From Limosilactobacillus coleohominis 101-4-CHN (GTDB lineage Bacteria; Bacillota; Bacilli; Lactobacillales; Lactobacillaceae), in assembly GCF_000161935.1 (NCBI RefSeq), contig NZ_GG698802.1, positions 201,320 to 265,319 of the forward strand: a DNA stretch of 64,000 nucleotides. The letters run 5' to 3'. The notes beneath the pieces were generated by a model. That model worked only from the letters and a program-made list of their open reading frames with translations. It was not told the origin of the DNA and did not search any database. Of this stretch, positions 52,602 through 60,744 are shown in pieces; position 1 is the first letter of the stretch; each line of letters opens with the position of its first letter. Made by a program: the position numbers and the translations under genes.

Positions 52602-54920
52602 TTAACCGAATAACCGTGCCCAAAAACTCTTCTTCTTTGGCTTTTCCTCTTCTGGTTCTTGTGCTGCAGATGTTTGCGCTTCTTCTGCCGCCTTTTCTGG
52701 ATGCAGCTGTGGGTTAGCGACCCCAATCCAATCATAAAAGGCTGGCGCCTTTAACTCAACAAACTTACCGTTTTTACCGTTGATCCCATCAACACATATT
52801 TCAACAGGTAATGCATTCCGGTATTCTTCAATGGAATCTTTTTCAAAACCATTAAAGGTCGTCAAACGGGTAATGTCGAACAATAAACTGTTCTTTTCTT
52901 CATGATAAATAAAATCATCTTTCTGAGTAAGATATAGCTTGGCCCATTTACTACGGGCATTTTCGCCGAAATCATCCCGTAGGCCATCAGAGAAGTAATC
53001 CGGGACTGGCTCGTCGATTAATTTATAGTAATCACGGAAAATTTTTCGCGTGGTTGCTAAAAAGTCTAATTCACCAGTCGTATGGTCAAAGAGGCGCCAT
53101 GGCGTACTATCGTCTTCCAAGTAGTTAGCTAGCCGCACTACGAAATCTTTAAATAGAGTATTGTTAAGATCCTTGCGAACAGCATAAATATACTTTGAAG
53201 CAACGCCCTTCTTTTCACTATCAATGACCTTATCCAGCTGAAGGTAGTATGTCCGTCGAGCAGTTTCACGCCGCATCGTAAAACCAGAATTATAGTTCGT
53301 GGTTCCGATCAATGGAGCATATGGCTTGGGACTATTAACAAGCTGGTTCATTGTATCAACGATTAAGCGACGACTGTATTGTGGCTGTTGGAAAAAGTAA
53401 GGTTCGATTTCATCGACAAGTACCGGGTATGAACTACCTTGCTTCATATACGACTCTAACGCCTGCATTGTCTTTGCTTTCCGCTGATTGGTATCTGTTG
53501 GATAAATGGTCCCAAAGTCAATTAATGAGTTGTCAGTATTCCATGTTAGTTGGTTAATGATACGTAATAACGTGGTCTTTCCCGAACCGGCACTTGCTCC
53601 TAAGATTAGAAAATTAGGAATATCGTTTCCATCTTCTGGGTTTAAACTCGCCCGTTGACGGATTTCCCATAAAAACGGGGCTGTGAATGCGTACATGATC
53701 GCTTCGTAAAATCGTTTTCCATACTCAGGAGTAAAATCAACGACAAATTGTTGATACCCTTTGATTACGTTTTCGATTTGATGGATACCATCTCGAATTT
53801 GATTAATCGTCGCTAATTTTCCAAAAGCAATCGGAAAAGTCCCCGCATCATTGGGCGTATATAGCCCTGTTTTATTATGAGCAATGTTTCTTTCGAGTGG
53901 ACGATCATAAAGGAACGTCGTGTACTTCTTTTCTACAGCCAGATCCTGCGGTGACACTGCTGCGGACATTGCATTTTCAACATTTTCCGCAATAACTTCC
54001 CGCTTTTTAATTTTGGGTCTGGCAGCTCGTGGTGACACGGCTTCTTTCTCAAGCATGAGGACGGTATCCCGTTGCTTGATTGCCCGTTCTTCCTTGTCTT
54101 GATCTTGAGTCCGATTATCGGTAACGTTCCGCATTGCCAGGGTGACACCAGCACTCAGATGCTGTTTATCGATTTGGTGTTGAACGTCGTCGACAATTAA
54201 ATTGGTCATTTCTCGGTGTGAAATGTCATCTGTCTCATCATTGGACAAAATAATGATGTTATCATTATCACCCTTTGCTGCTTTTAATGCTTTAAGCTGT
54301 TTTTCAGCAACTTTCAATAATTCATTCGTAAAGTATGGTTGTAAAACTGGACGAAGGTCCCTTTTAAAATGGCTTAGCAAATTTTCATATAGCGGTGAAT
54401 TATCAAATACCATTACTTCTTCGAACCGATTGGCATTAACGTCAAATGATGGTTCAGTTAAGTCAACAGAACCTAAAATGACCCGCGTTTCCTTCGTTGC
54501 TGGATTACCTAAGAGGTAAAAGCGTGAATGGATGACTTGGGTTGGTGCAATTTCAAGTTTTAATACACCAGCTAATGCCGCCAGTTGGAGTTGCGAACTG
54601 AGGCTTTGGAACAACTTAATTGATTCCTTATTAGCGGTATTCAAAAGCGCGTTTGCTAAAGCATCTTTAGTAACATTTTCCATCGAAGTATAGTGATGGT
54701 AATTCGGCAAGCTGCCAATGGCAATTTCTACCTGAACAAAATGCGCAAGATGTTTATTTAGAAATTCTGGACTAATCTGGCCCGTGACCCCCATTAATTG
54801 CGGATATTTTTCTGCATCAAAGATTTGATCCAGGGTCATTTGTTTAGACTGATTGTTATAAATAATATTAATTCGATTGGTATTAACATCATTACCAGTC
54901 GTTTTGATTTCATTTGACAT
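52602..54920 (-). CDS. PLD-like domain fused to AAA+ ATPase, function unknown
   Basis: A 772-residue two-domain protein. The N-terminal part (about residues 40-185) resembles a single phospholipase-D/nuclease half: His131-Ser-Arg133, then GSVDLT at 150-155 and the NRFEE segment with Glu168. Arg replaces the usual Lys of the HxK motif, so activity is uncertain. A charged linker (about 200-330) leads to an AAA+ module: Walker A GASAGSGKTT at 441-450, Walker B PVLVDEIEP with Asp503-Glu504, sensor Asn542, and Arg residues 550-556 as possible fingers. The tail is acidic, ending in basic-aromatic KKKSFWARLFG. GGAGA precedes the ATG. It heads an operon with a DUF915 hydrolase and pgpA. No characterised homologue is recognised. 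Confidence 0.8.
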   Translation of the reverse strand: MSNEIKTTGNDVNTNRINIIYNNQSKQMTLDQIFDAEKYPQLMGVTGQISPEFLNKHLAHFVQVEIAIGSLPNYHHYTSMENVTKDALANALLNTANKESIKLFQSLSSQLQLAALAGVLKLEIAPTQVIHSRFYLLGNPATKETRVILGSVDLTEPSFDVNANRFEEVMVFDNSPLYENLLSHFKRDLRPVLQPYFTNELLKVAEKQLKALKAAKGDNDNIIILSNDETDDISHREMTNLIVDDVQHQIDKQHLSAGVTLAMRNVTDNRTQDQDKEERAIKQRDTVLMLEKEAVSPRAARPKIKKREVIAENVENAMSAAVSPQDLAVEKKYTTFLYDRPLERNIAHNKTGLYTPNDAGTFPIAFGKLATINQIRDGIHQIENVIKGYQQFVVDFTPEYGKRFYEAIMYAFTAPFLWEIRQRASLNPEDGNDIPNFLILGASAGSGKTTLLRIINQLTWNTDNSLIDFGTIYPTDTNQRKAKTMQALESYMKQGSSYPVLVDEIEPYFFQQPQYSRRLIVDTMNQLVNSPKPYAPLIGTTNYNSGFTMRRETARRTYYLQLDKVIDSEKKGVASKYIYAVRKDLNNTLFKDFVVRLANYLEDDSTPWRLFDHTTGELDFLATTRKIFRDYYKLIDEPVPDYFSDGLRDDFGENARSKWAKLYLTQKDDFIYHEEKNSLLFDITRLTTFNGFEKDSIEEYRNALPVEICVDGINGKNGKFVELKAPAFYDWIGVANPQLHPEKAAEEAQTSAAQEPEEEKPKKKSFWARLFG

Positions 54921-55052
54921 TCTTTAATCTCCAATAATTATTCATGGAATACATGTCTATTTTCCGCTATTTAGCCGGTTTTTTCAAGTTACTTATTATT
55001 TGATTGATGGTATTCATAGGACTTTTAATATTATGGCTATTTAAACTTTATC

Positions 55053-55109
55053 TTGACAAAAATAGCATGAGATGGATACAATTATTTTTGCAAATAGTAA
55101 TCATTACGA
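55053..55109 (+). promoter_or_regulatory. Promoter with Zur-type operator for the zinc operon
   Basis: TTGACA (55053-55058) and TACAAT (55077-55082, 18-base spacer) form the promoter. TAGTAAT-C-ATTACGA (55095-55109) differs by one base from the perfect Zur box TCGTAAT-N-ATTACGA and extends to ATTACGATTA. It lies at about +6 to +20, so a bound zinc-loaded Zur would block early elongation or initiation. Confidence 0.85.
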
Positions 55110-55135
55110 TTAACTAATAAAGGAGATTTGAAATT

Positions 55136-56047
55136 ATGAAACATTTGCGTCTATTTTTAAAATTATTTATTGCTATGATCGCATTCTTGACCATTGCTGG
55201 TTTTAGTCGTGTATTGGCTTCTAGCAACAGTGATAAACCAATTCAAGTGGTCACCGGATTGGACTTCTATGGAGAAGCAGCAAATCAAGTTGCGGGAAAA
55301 TATGGGCATGTTACTTCAATCATTAATAGTACCTCAATTGATCCACACGACTATCATCCAGGAACTAAACAAGCTAAACAGGTTTCTAAAGCTAACGTGG
55401 TAATTGAAAATGGCTTAAATTATGATCCGTGGCTAAATAAACTAGTTAAAAATAATCATCAACATAATTTGCAAGTAATTAATGTTGGTAAATCTGTTGC
55501 TGGTAAAAAGGTTGGTGACAATGAACATGTTTGGTATCGTCCATCAACAATGAAAGACTTAGCTTATAAATTAGCTGATAAATACAGTAAAATTGATCCT
55601 AAACACACTTCTTATTATCAAGCTAATGCTAAAAAATATGCTCAATCTTTACAATCAATTGATGAAAAAGTTAATAAAATCAAAAGTAATGTTAACCCTC
55701 AACGGAATAACGTTGCAGTGAGTGAACCAGTTTTTGACTACGCATTAAATGCAACAGGCTATCAAGTATCAGATCGCCATTTTGAAAAGGCAATTGAAGA
55801 TGAAACAGATCCTTCACCAAAAGATATTAGATCCATTAAAAATGATATTAAGAATCACCGTTTAGCGTTTTTTGTTGAAAATTCACAAACTAGTGATAAG
55901 GTGGTTAATAATCTAGTAAAGTATGCTAGAAAGCATAATACTCCGGTACTTAGAGTAACGGAATCAAAGCCAAATGGAAAAACATATAAACAATGGATGA
56001 TGAGTCAATATCAACAATTATCTAAAATTCAAGACAAAGAAAAATAG
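55136..56047 (+). CDS. Zinc ABC transporter substrate-binding protein
   Basis: A 303-residue cluster A-I metal-binding protein. Likely ligands are in SIDPHDYHPG (His near 68-71), DNEHVWYRP (His near 133) and SDRHFEKAI, with ENSQTSDK near the C-terminus. The N-terminal hydrophobic segment (residues about 8-27) ends in FSRVLASSNS and has no lipobox cysteine, unlike most Gram-positive relatives. It may be secreted, or held by an uncleaved helix. The His-rich loop of AdcA/ZnuA is missing. AAGGAG precedes the ATG, and a Zur-type box supports zinc as substrate. Confidence 0.88.
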   Translation: MKHLRLFLKLFIAMIAFLTIAGFSRVLASSNSDKPIQVVTGLDFYGEAANQVAGKYGHVTSIINSTSIDPHDYHPGTKQAKQVSKANVVIENGLNYDPWLNKLVKNNHQHNLQVINVGKSVAGKKVGDNEHVWYRPSTMKDLAYKLADKYSKIDPKHTSYYQANAKKYAQSLQSIDEKVNKIKSNVNPQRNNVAVSEPVFDYALNATGYQVSDRHFEKAIEDETDPSPKDIRSIKNDIKNHRLAFFVENSQTSDKVVNNLVKYARKHNTPVLRVTESKPNGKTYKQWMMSQYQQLSKIQDKEK

Positions 56048-56058
56048 GAGAATTATCC

Positions 56059-56712
56059 ATGAAACCACTTGTAACGATTAATAATCTAACAGTGGCGTTT
56101 GGAAACCATAAAATAATCAAGTCTCTTAGTTGCAAAATTATGCAGGGAGACTTTTTTATTATTTGTGGTGATAATGGGGTTGGCAAAACAACCCTAATTA
56201 AAACGCTACTTGGATCCTTGCATCCACAAAAAGGGAAAATTATTTTACCACCCAAACGAGAAATTGGCTATGTTCCACAGTTTAGAAATTTAGACCAAGA
56301 ATATCCCCTTTCCATTCGAGAGTTTGTTGGATTGAATTACCAGACGGCAATAATTCCGTGGGTAACGTCAAAAGAAAAAATTGCCCAAAATAAAATCATT
56401 GAAAAAACCGATCTTGTTAAATTACAAAACCAACCACTTGGTTTAGCCTCTGGTGGTGAAAAACAGAGAGCATATTTAGCTCAAGCTATGATTAACCATC
56501 CTCCATTACTCATTCTGGACGAGGCAACATCTAGTTTAGACAACTTTATGAAATATGAATTATTAAATCTTGTTGCTAATTTTCAAAAAGACGGTGTTAC
56601 GGTCATTTTTGTAACCCATGATCTCCCCTTAGCTAAACAATATGGTAATCGTTTCCTATATATGTCTTCTAGTAATTACATGATTGATTCTATAAATAAA
56701 TTGCCGAAATGA
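56059..56712 (+). CDS. Zinc ABC transporter ATP-binding protein
   Basis: A 217-residue ATPase of the metal-type ABC family. Walker A is CGDNGVGKTTLIK near residue 35, the signature region is LASGGEKQRAYLAQAM, and Walker B is LLILDEATSSLD. EIGYVPQFRNLDQEYPLS is the Q-loop segment. It starts 11 bases after the binding-protein gene and 13 bases before the permease gene. It is shorter than ZnuC of proteobacteria but normal for Gram-positive AdcC-like proteins. Confidence 0.9.
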   Translation: MKPLVTINNLTVAFGNHKIIKSLSCKIMQGDFFIICGDNGVGKTTLIKTLLGSLHPQKGKIILPPKREIGYVPQFRNLDQEYPLSIREFVGLNYQTAIIPWVTSKEKIAQNKIIEKTDLVKLQNQPLGLASGGEKQRAYLAQAMINHPPLLILDEATSSLDNFMKYELLNLVANFQKDGVTVIFVTHDLPLAKQYGNRFLYMSSSNYMIDSINKLPK

Positions 56713-56725
56713 AAGGAGAAATTCC

Positions 56726-57544
56726 ATGTTTGATTTAGATTTTATGCGATACGCTTATATTGCTAGTACCTTTATTGCCATTACTAGTGGAGTAATGGGT
56801 GTTTTCATTGTCGCCCGTAAGATGTCCTTTTTAACGCATACACTTTCGGAAATTGGCTTTGCTGGTGGGGCCTTTGCTGTTTTTGTAGGTTGGCCATTGT
56901 TAAATGGAATGTTAACGTTTACACTATTGAGTTCGATACTAGTTGGCCAATTAAGCCCAAATAATGAACGAAGGGAGTCTGCAACGACAGCTGTTTCTGG
57001 ATTATGTTTTGGACTAGGAATATTATTTTTGTCATTAAGCAATAAAATGTCGAGTTCTGCAACTAATATTTTATTTGGGAGCATTGTAGGCATTAGTAAT
57101 TATGAAGTTAAGCAACTCGTTATCTTATCAATCTTTGTAGTTGTGATGGTTGGTCTTATCTTTAAACCACTTAAGTTTGACTCATTTGATCATATTGGGG
57201 CAACTGCCGCAGACATTAACGTCCATCTATTTTCAATTATTTTTTTGTTATTACTTGCCATTAGTGTTAGTATTGCAGCTCAAATTGTTGGTTCACTTTT
57301 AATTTTTATTTTACTAACTTTACCAGCTGCCAGTGCCCAATATTTTACTCATCGTATAAGTTTTATTATTCTTTTATCGATAGTATTCTGCTTAGTCGGT
57401 ACATATTTAGGATTAGCACTAGCCTATATTACTAATTGGCCAGTTAGTTTTTTTGTTGCTACCTTTGAAGTAGGATTATATTTTATAGCTTTGTTTATCA
57501 ATAAACTTGGCACACTGGTTAACCAACAAAAAATTAAAGGATAA
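56726..57544 (+). CDS. Zinc ABC transporter permease
   Basis: A 272-residue ABC-3 family membrane protein with seven or eight helices. Typical segments are FIAITSGVMGVFIVARKMSF near residue 17, THTLSEIGFAGGAFAVF, SSATNILFGSIVGIS and QIVGSLLIFILLTLPAASAQ. ABC-3 permeases carry zinc, manganese or iron. The upstream Zur-type box points to zinc. AAAGGAGA precedes the ATG. The first YibE/F gene begins 6 bases after the stop, so all five genes appear to be one transcript. Confidence 0.9.
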   Translation: MFDLDFMRYAYIASTFIAITSGVMGVFIVARKMSFLTHTLSEIGFAGGAFAVFVGWPLLNGMLTFTLLSSILVGQLSPNNERRESATTAVSGLCFGLGILFLSLSNKMSSSATNILFGSIVGISNYEVKQLVILSIFVVVMVGLIFKPLKFDSFDHIGATAADINVHLFSIIFLLLLAISVSIAAQIVGSLLIFILLTLPAASAQYFTHRISFIILLSIVFCLVGTYLGLALAYITNWPVSFFVATFEVGLYFIALFINKLGTLVNQQKIKG

Positions 57545-57550
57545 TTTAAA

Positions 57551-58669
57551 ATGTTTAGACTGAAAAAACGTACAGCGAGATATTGGAAAATAGTTATTCT
57601 GTTACTTATGGGGTGCCTATTAATGACTTTTGCATGTCATGATCAGTTTCTATACCACCAGCCGATCGCTAAAATTACAAAAGTAACTAACAGTAAGCCA
57701 CTTACACAAGTTGACGAATTTCAAAACAAAGATCAAATTACTTACCAAAAAATACAAGGCATAGTATTAAATGGTCATTATTGTGGTAAAAAAATCCATC
57801 TAAAAAATAGCTTTACTAAAACTCATGCTACAGATCAAGAGTTCCATAAAAATCGTCAAGTTTTTGTATCTCAAATTGTGAAGTCTAAAAATGGTTTGGA
57901 AGGAAATATAAAAAACGTTAAACGTGATTACGTCATTGTTTTTCTGGGATGGCTAGTTGTTACACTGTTAATTTTATTAATGAATAAAGATGGATTAAAA
58001 ACAATCTTTAGTGTTATTATAAATACTTTTGTATTTATTTTTGCAATTTGGATTGACCAACACGTTTATGGCAATGCAGTTATAATTGTATTTAGCATTT
58101 TAACAATTTGTTTCTCAGCAATTAGTTTACTAATTATTTTGGGGCCAAACAAAAAAATGCTAGCAACATTCTTTTCAACGATCATCGGGACGTTGTTTTC
58201 GGTTTTACTAGGTATTTTGATTTTAAAAATAACGAAAAATCGTGGTGTCTTCTATGAATCCATGCAATATGTAACACAAATCCCTCAAACACTTTTTTTG
58301 GCAGAGTTAATGTTAGGTTCATTGGGTGCAGTCATGGATGAATGTAGTGATATTATCGCCACCTTATTTGAACTGCACTCTTTAAATCCAATGATTAGTC
58401 GACAGCAACTATTTCAAGCTGGAAAAAAGGTTGGAAATGAAATTGTCGGGCCATTGATAAATGTTTTATTTTTAGTTTTTATGACAGGAACTTTTGCCTC
58501 CAGTATTTTATACTTAAAAAACAATAATAGTTGGGGATATACATTTAATATGAATATGAGTTTAGGGATGGTGCAAAGTTTGATTAGCGCAATTGGTATT
58601 GCAAGTGTGGTACCAATAGTTAGTATGTTTGGCGCTCTTTTATTAGGAAGGAAGCAAGTTGATGAGTAG
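57551..58669 (+). CDS. YibE/F-family membrane protein, first paralogue
   Basis: A 372-residue protein. A short N-terminal anchor (about residues 13-29) leads to an extracellular domain of about 95 residues with two cysteines. About seven helices follow, starting near residue 125 (DYVIVFLGWLVVTLLILL). The YibE/F signature is visible in LAELMLGSLGAVMDECSDII and GNEIVGPLINVLFLVF. The family function is unknown; it occurs widely in Firmicutes. Here it is directly downstream of a zinc permease. The next paralogue overlaps its end by 11 bases, so they are translationally coupled, probably forming a heteromeric complex. Confidence 0.88.
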   Translation: MFRLKKRTARYWKIVILLLMGCLLMTFACHDQFLYHQPIAKITKVTNSKPLTQVDEFQNKDQITYQKIQGIVLNGHYCGKKIHLKNSFTKTHATDQEFHKNRQVFVSQIVKSKNGLEGNIKNVKRDYVIVFLGWLVVTLLILLMNKDGLKTIFSVIINTFVFIFAIWIDQHVYGNAVIIVFSILTICFSAISLLIILGPNKKMLATFFSTIIGTLFSVLLGILILKITKNRGVFYESMQYVTQIPQTLFLAELMLGSLGAVMDECSDIIATLFELHSLNPMISRQQLFQAGKKVGNEIVGPLINVLFLVFMTGTFASSILYLKNNNSWGYTFNMNMSLGMVQSLISAIGIASVVPIVSMFGALLLGRKQVDE

Positions 58670-59423
58670 TATTTTTGCATTAAGTTTAGTATTACTAGTA
58701 ATTATGATTAGCGTAGGTCATCAACAAGGCTGGACTTCCTTTATAAGCATGTGGTTAAACTTTGGCGCATTGATATTATTGTTAACTTTAATAACCTGGC
58801 ATTTACCACCACTAGTACTAACAATAATTTTTAGCATCCTGGTTTTGTCAATTACGATTTTTATGGGATCCGATAATATTAAAGCAACTGTACCAGCATT
58901 TTATGCTTCATTATTAACAGTTAGCGTTACCATGATTTTAGTTATTATTACAACACATTTAGCAATGGCTTATGGATTCGGAATGGAAGATAGCGATGAT
59001 TTGCAAGGAATGTCAGTTGCTTTTGGCATTAATTACATTCAAGTTTCAATTGCCATTACAACGATGGCAACTTTAGGAGCAATTGCTGAAGCATCTATTG
59101 CCATAAGTAGTGGAATGCAAGAGGTTCTACAAAAGCACCCTGATTTACGACCCTCACCACTATTTATCACGGGAATGCACATTGGTCATCAAATAATTGG
59201 TACTGCTTTAAATACACTATTTTTTGGTTTTTTTGGTGGCTTGCTATCACTTTTTACTTGGTTTGCAGGGCTCCACTATTCGCCAAGTATGATTATTAAT
59301 AATCAAATTATGGTAAATGAGTTAGACGAAGTTTTAATTTCTTTTATCGGTGTTTTAATCAGTGTGCCATTTACTGCTTGGATTACATGCATTTACTCGA
59401 AACATCAATCTATAAATTCCTAA
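58659..59423 (+). CDS. YibE/F-family membrane protein, second paralogue
   Basis: A 254-residue protein with about seven helices and no large extracellular domain. YibE/F features are ITTMATLGAIAEASIAISSG (the counterpart of the GAVMDECSDI motif) and HIGHQIIGTALNTLFFGFFG. It overlaps the first paralogue by 11 bases. Splitting into a long and a short partner is common in lactobacilli and streptococci. Function is unknown; the operon suggests a part in zinc handling or in energising or sensing of import, which is inference. GGAAGGAAG precedes the start. Confidence 0.87.
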   Translation: MMSSIFALSLVLLVIMISVGHQQGWTSFISMWLNFGALILLLTLITWHLPPLVLTIIFSILVLSITIFMGSDNIKATVPAFYASLLTVSVTMILVIITTHLAMAYGFGMEDSDDLQGMSVAFGINYIQVSIAITTMATLGAIAEASIAISSGMQEVLQKHPDLRPSPLFITGMHIGHQIIGTALNTLFFGFFGGLLSLFTWFAGLHYSPSMIINNQIMVNELDEVLISFIGVLISVPFTAWITCIYSKHQSINS

Positions 59424-59583
59424 AAATATATAGTTAAATGATTATAAAGCTTTGAATAATAAACACATCATTCCATATACCACTTATTGAAACGTTACTT
59501 TAAGAATGACCACACTATGTTATAAAATAGGTAATATAAAATTAATAATAGTTCTATCTTTTTATCGATTAACTATTGTAAAG

Positions 59584-59634
59584 AAGAATGGAGATCTATG
59601 AACCTCGAAGAATTCATGGATCTCCATTCTTTAT
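59584..59634 (+). terminator. Long hairpin terminator after the zinc operon
   Basis: AAGAATGGAGATC and GATCTCCATTCTT pair perfectly, with a further ATGAA/TTCAT inner match, and are followed by TTATT. It lies about 160 bases after the last YibE/F stop. The bases between that stop and the hairpin hold no reading frame. Confidence 0.75.
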
Positions 59635-59769
59635 TAGGGTTTTACGTCATAGTCTCCCACTTCTCTGGATCATAGCCTCCAAGTTTACAAGTCGTTTTAT
59701 TAAGTTAATTGTACATTAACTTAATAAACAACAATTATAAAAGAAGCTTTTAGAGTTATGTAACTATTA
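59635..59769. other. Non-coding stretch with 33-bp AT-rich palindrome
   Basis: The gap from 59424 to 59769 (346 bases) has no convincing gene. After the terminator comes a somewhat GC-richer segment (59635-59690) with no recognised motif. A perfect palindrome follows: TTTATTAAGTTAAT (59696-59709), loop TGTAC, ATTAACTTAATAAA (59715-59728). It lacks a terminal T run in either direction. It lies 42 bases past the nuclease stop and could be a weak terminator or a protein-binding site. Confidence 0.5.
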
Positions 59770-60624
59770 TTATCTTTTGGCTACTGCACCGGTTGCATAA
59801 TCAATACTAATATTATTCTGCACATTTGGGATAAAGACGTTAAAACTCAATGAGCCATCCTTAGATAGGGCTTCGATATGAGCACCGGCTGGTACTACAC
59901 AGTTACCATCGTAAATATTAGTAACCCGATAGCGAACTTGTTTGTTTTGGTCCAAGGCTTTTCGGACTAGCCCTTCGTAGTAATTTTGCCCAGTCGAATT
60001 ACTGGATCGGGCTTCATTAGCCCACGCAGTTTGGGTCGCGATATTTTGCGGATTTGATTCCGAAGCGTCAAATCCCTTAATGCCACCCAAAAGTGCGTAT
60101 CCTAATAAATGCCCTCGATCATATGCATGCCGCGGACCATTAGTTAAATTAGTTGCTTGAAGGAAGCCAGCTGGACGCCAATTTGTTGCGCCATTTCCCG
60201 TTTGCTCACGATTTTGATATTGCCGCGTACTATGGTTTAGCCACGCATCACCGCGCCACGCGCGCCCTTTAGCATCCACATGATTAACCGCATATGGCAC
60301 ACTAGAAATTTGGGCGTTCAATTGGGGATGGTTATTATTGACGATATAGGCACCATGACCATTCCATCTCAAATTAGCTGGTAACTGCTTCCGCACCGCA
60401 CTCGTTAAGACAACCTTGGCTTCGTCCTCAGTAGGCGCTGGTAGTTGCTGACCATGTGAAGTATTTTGCGATGAAAACTGACTAAATTGATTAAAGATTT
60501 TAGCAATACTATTTGTAGATGCTTCACTAGACTGACCACTATTTTTTTGAAAGCCAGTTGCTATAGCAAAGAGCACTGAAAAAACTGCTAGCCAACGCCA
60601 TAACTTTTTAAATTTTCTTTTCAC
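59770..60624 (-). CDS. Secreted DNA/RNA non-specific endonuclease (EndA-like)
   Basis: A 284-residue nuclease with an N-terminal membrane anchor or signal (residues about 8-25), a Ser/Gln-rich linker, and a beta-beta-alpha-metal nuclease domain. The catalytic DRGHLLGY motif lies near residue 169, with the metal-binding Asn in SNPQNIATQT. Homologues such as EndA degrade extracellular DNA and feed transformation, which suits the presence of dprA, though no link in expression is seen. GTG start; GGAAGGA lies 10 bases upstream, with an out-of-frame ATG between. Confidence 0.9.
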   Translation of the reverse strand: MKRKFKKLWRWLAVFSVLFAIATGFQKNSGQSSEASTNSIAKIFNQFSQFSSQNTSHGQQLPAPTEDEAKVVLTSAVRKQLPANLRWNGHGAYIVNNNHPQLNAQISSVPYAVNHVDAKGRAWRGDAWLNHSTRQYQNREQTGNGATNWRPAGFLQATNLTNGPRHAYDRGHLLGYALLGGIKGFDASESNPQNIATQTAWANEARSSNSTGQNYYEGLVRKALDQNKQVRYRVTNIYDGNCVVPAGAHIEALSKDGSLSFNVFIPNVQNNISIDYATGAVAKR

Positions 60625-60705
60625 TTTTCATGAATCCTTCCTGCTGATGTTATTATTACTATTTTACACTAAGCAGCTTAAAATGAACACCAGTTCGTCC
60701 GTGAT

Positions 60706-60738
60706 TATTAAAAAACGTGGCTAGATAACCACGTTTTT
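60706..60738 (-). terminator. Intrinsic terminator after the amino-acid permease
   Basis: AAAAACGTGG (60711-60720) and CCACGTTTTT (60729-60738) pair around an 8-base loop. On the minus strand the stem is followed by a T run. It lies 7 bases after the permease stop. Confidence 0.87.
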
Positions 60739-60744
60739 CTAGAC

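Noticed and set aside
52481-52735. Separate small Arg/Lys-rich gene between the PLD-ATPase and DUF915 genes
   Set aside because: It overlaps both genes in another frame and shows only out-of-frame composition.
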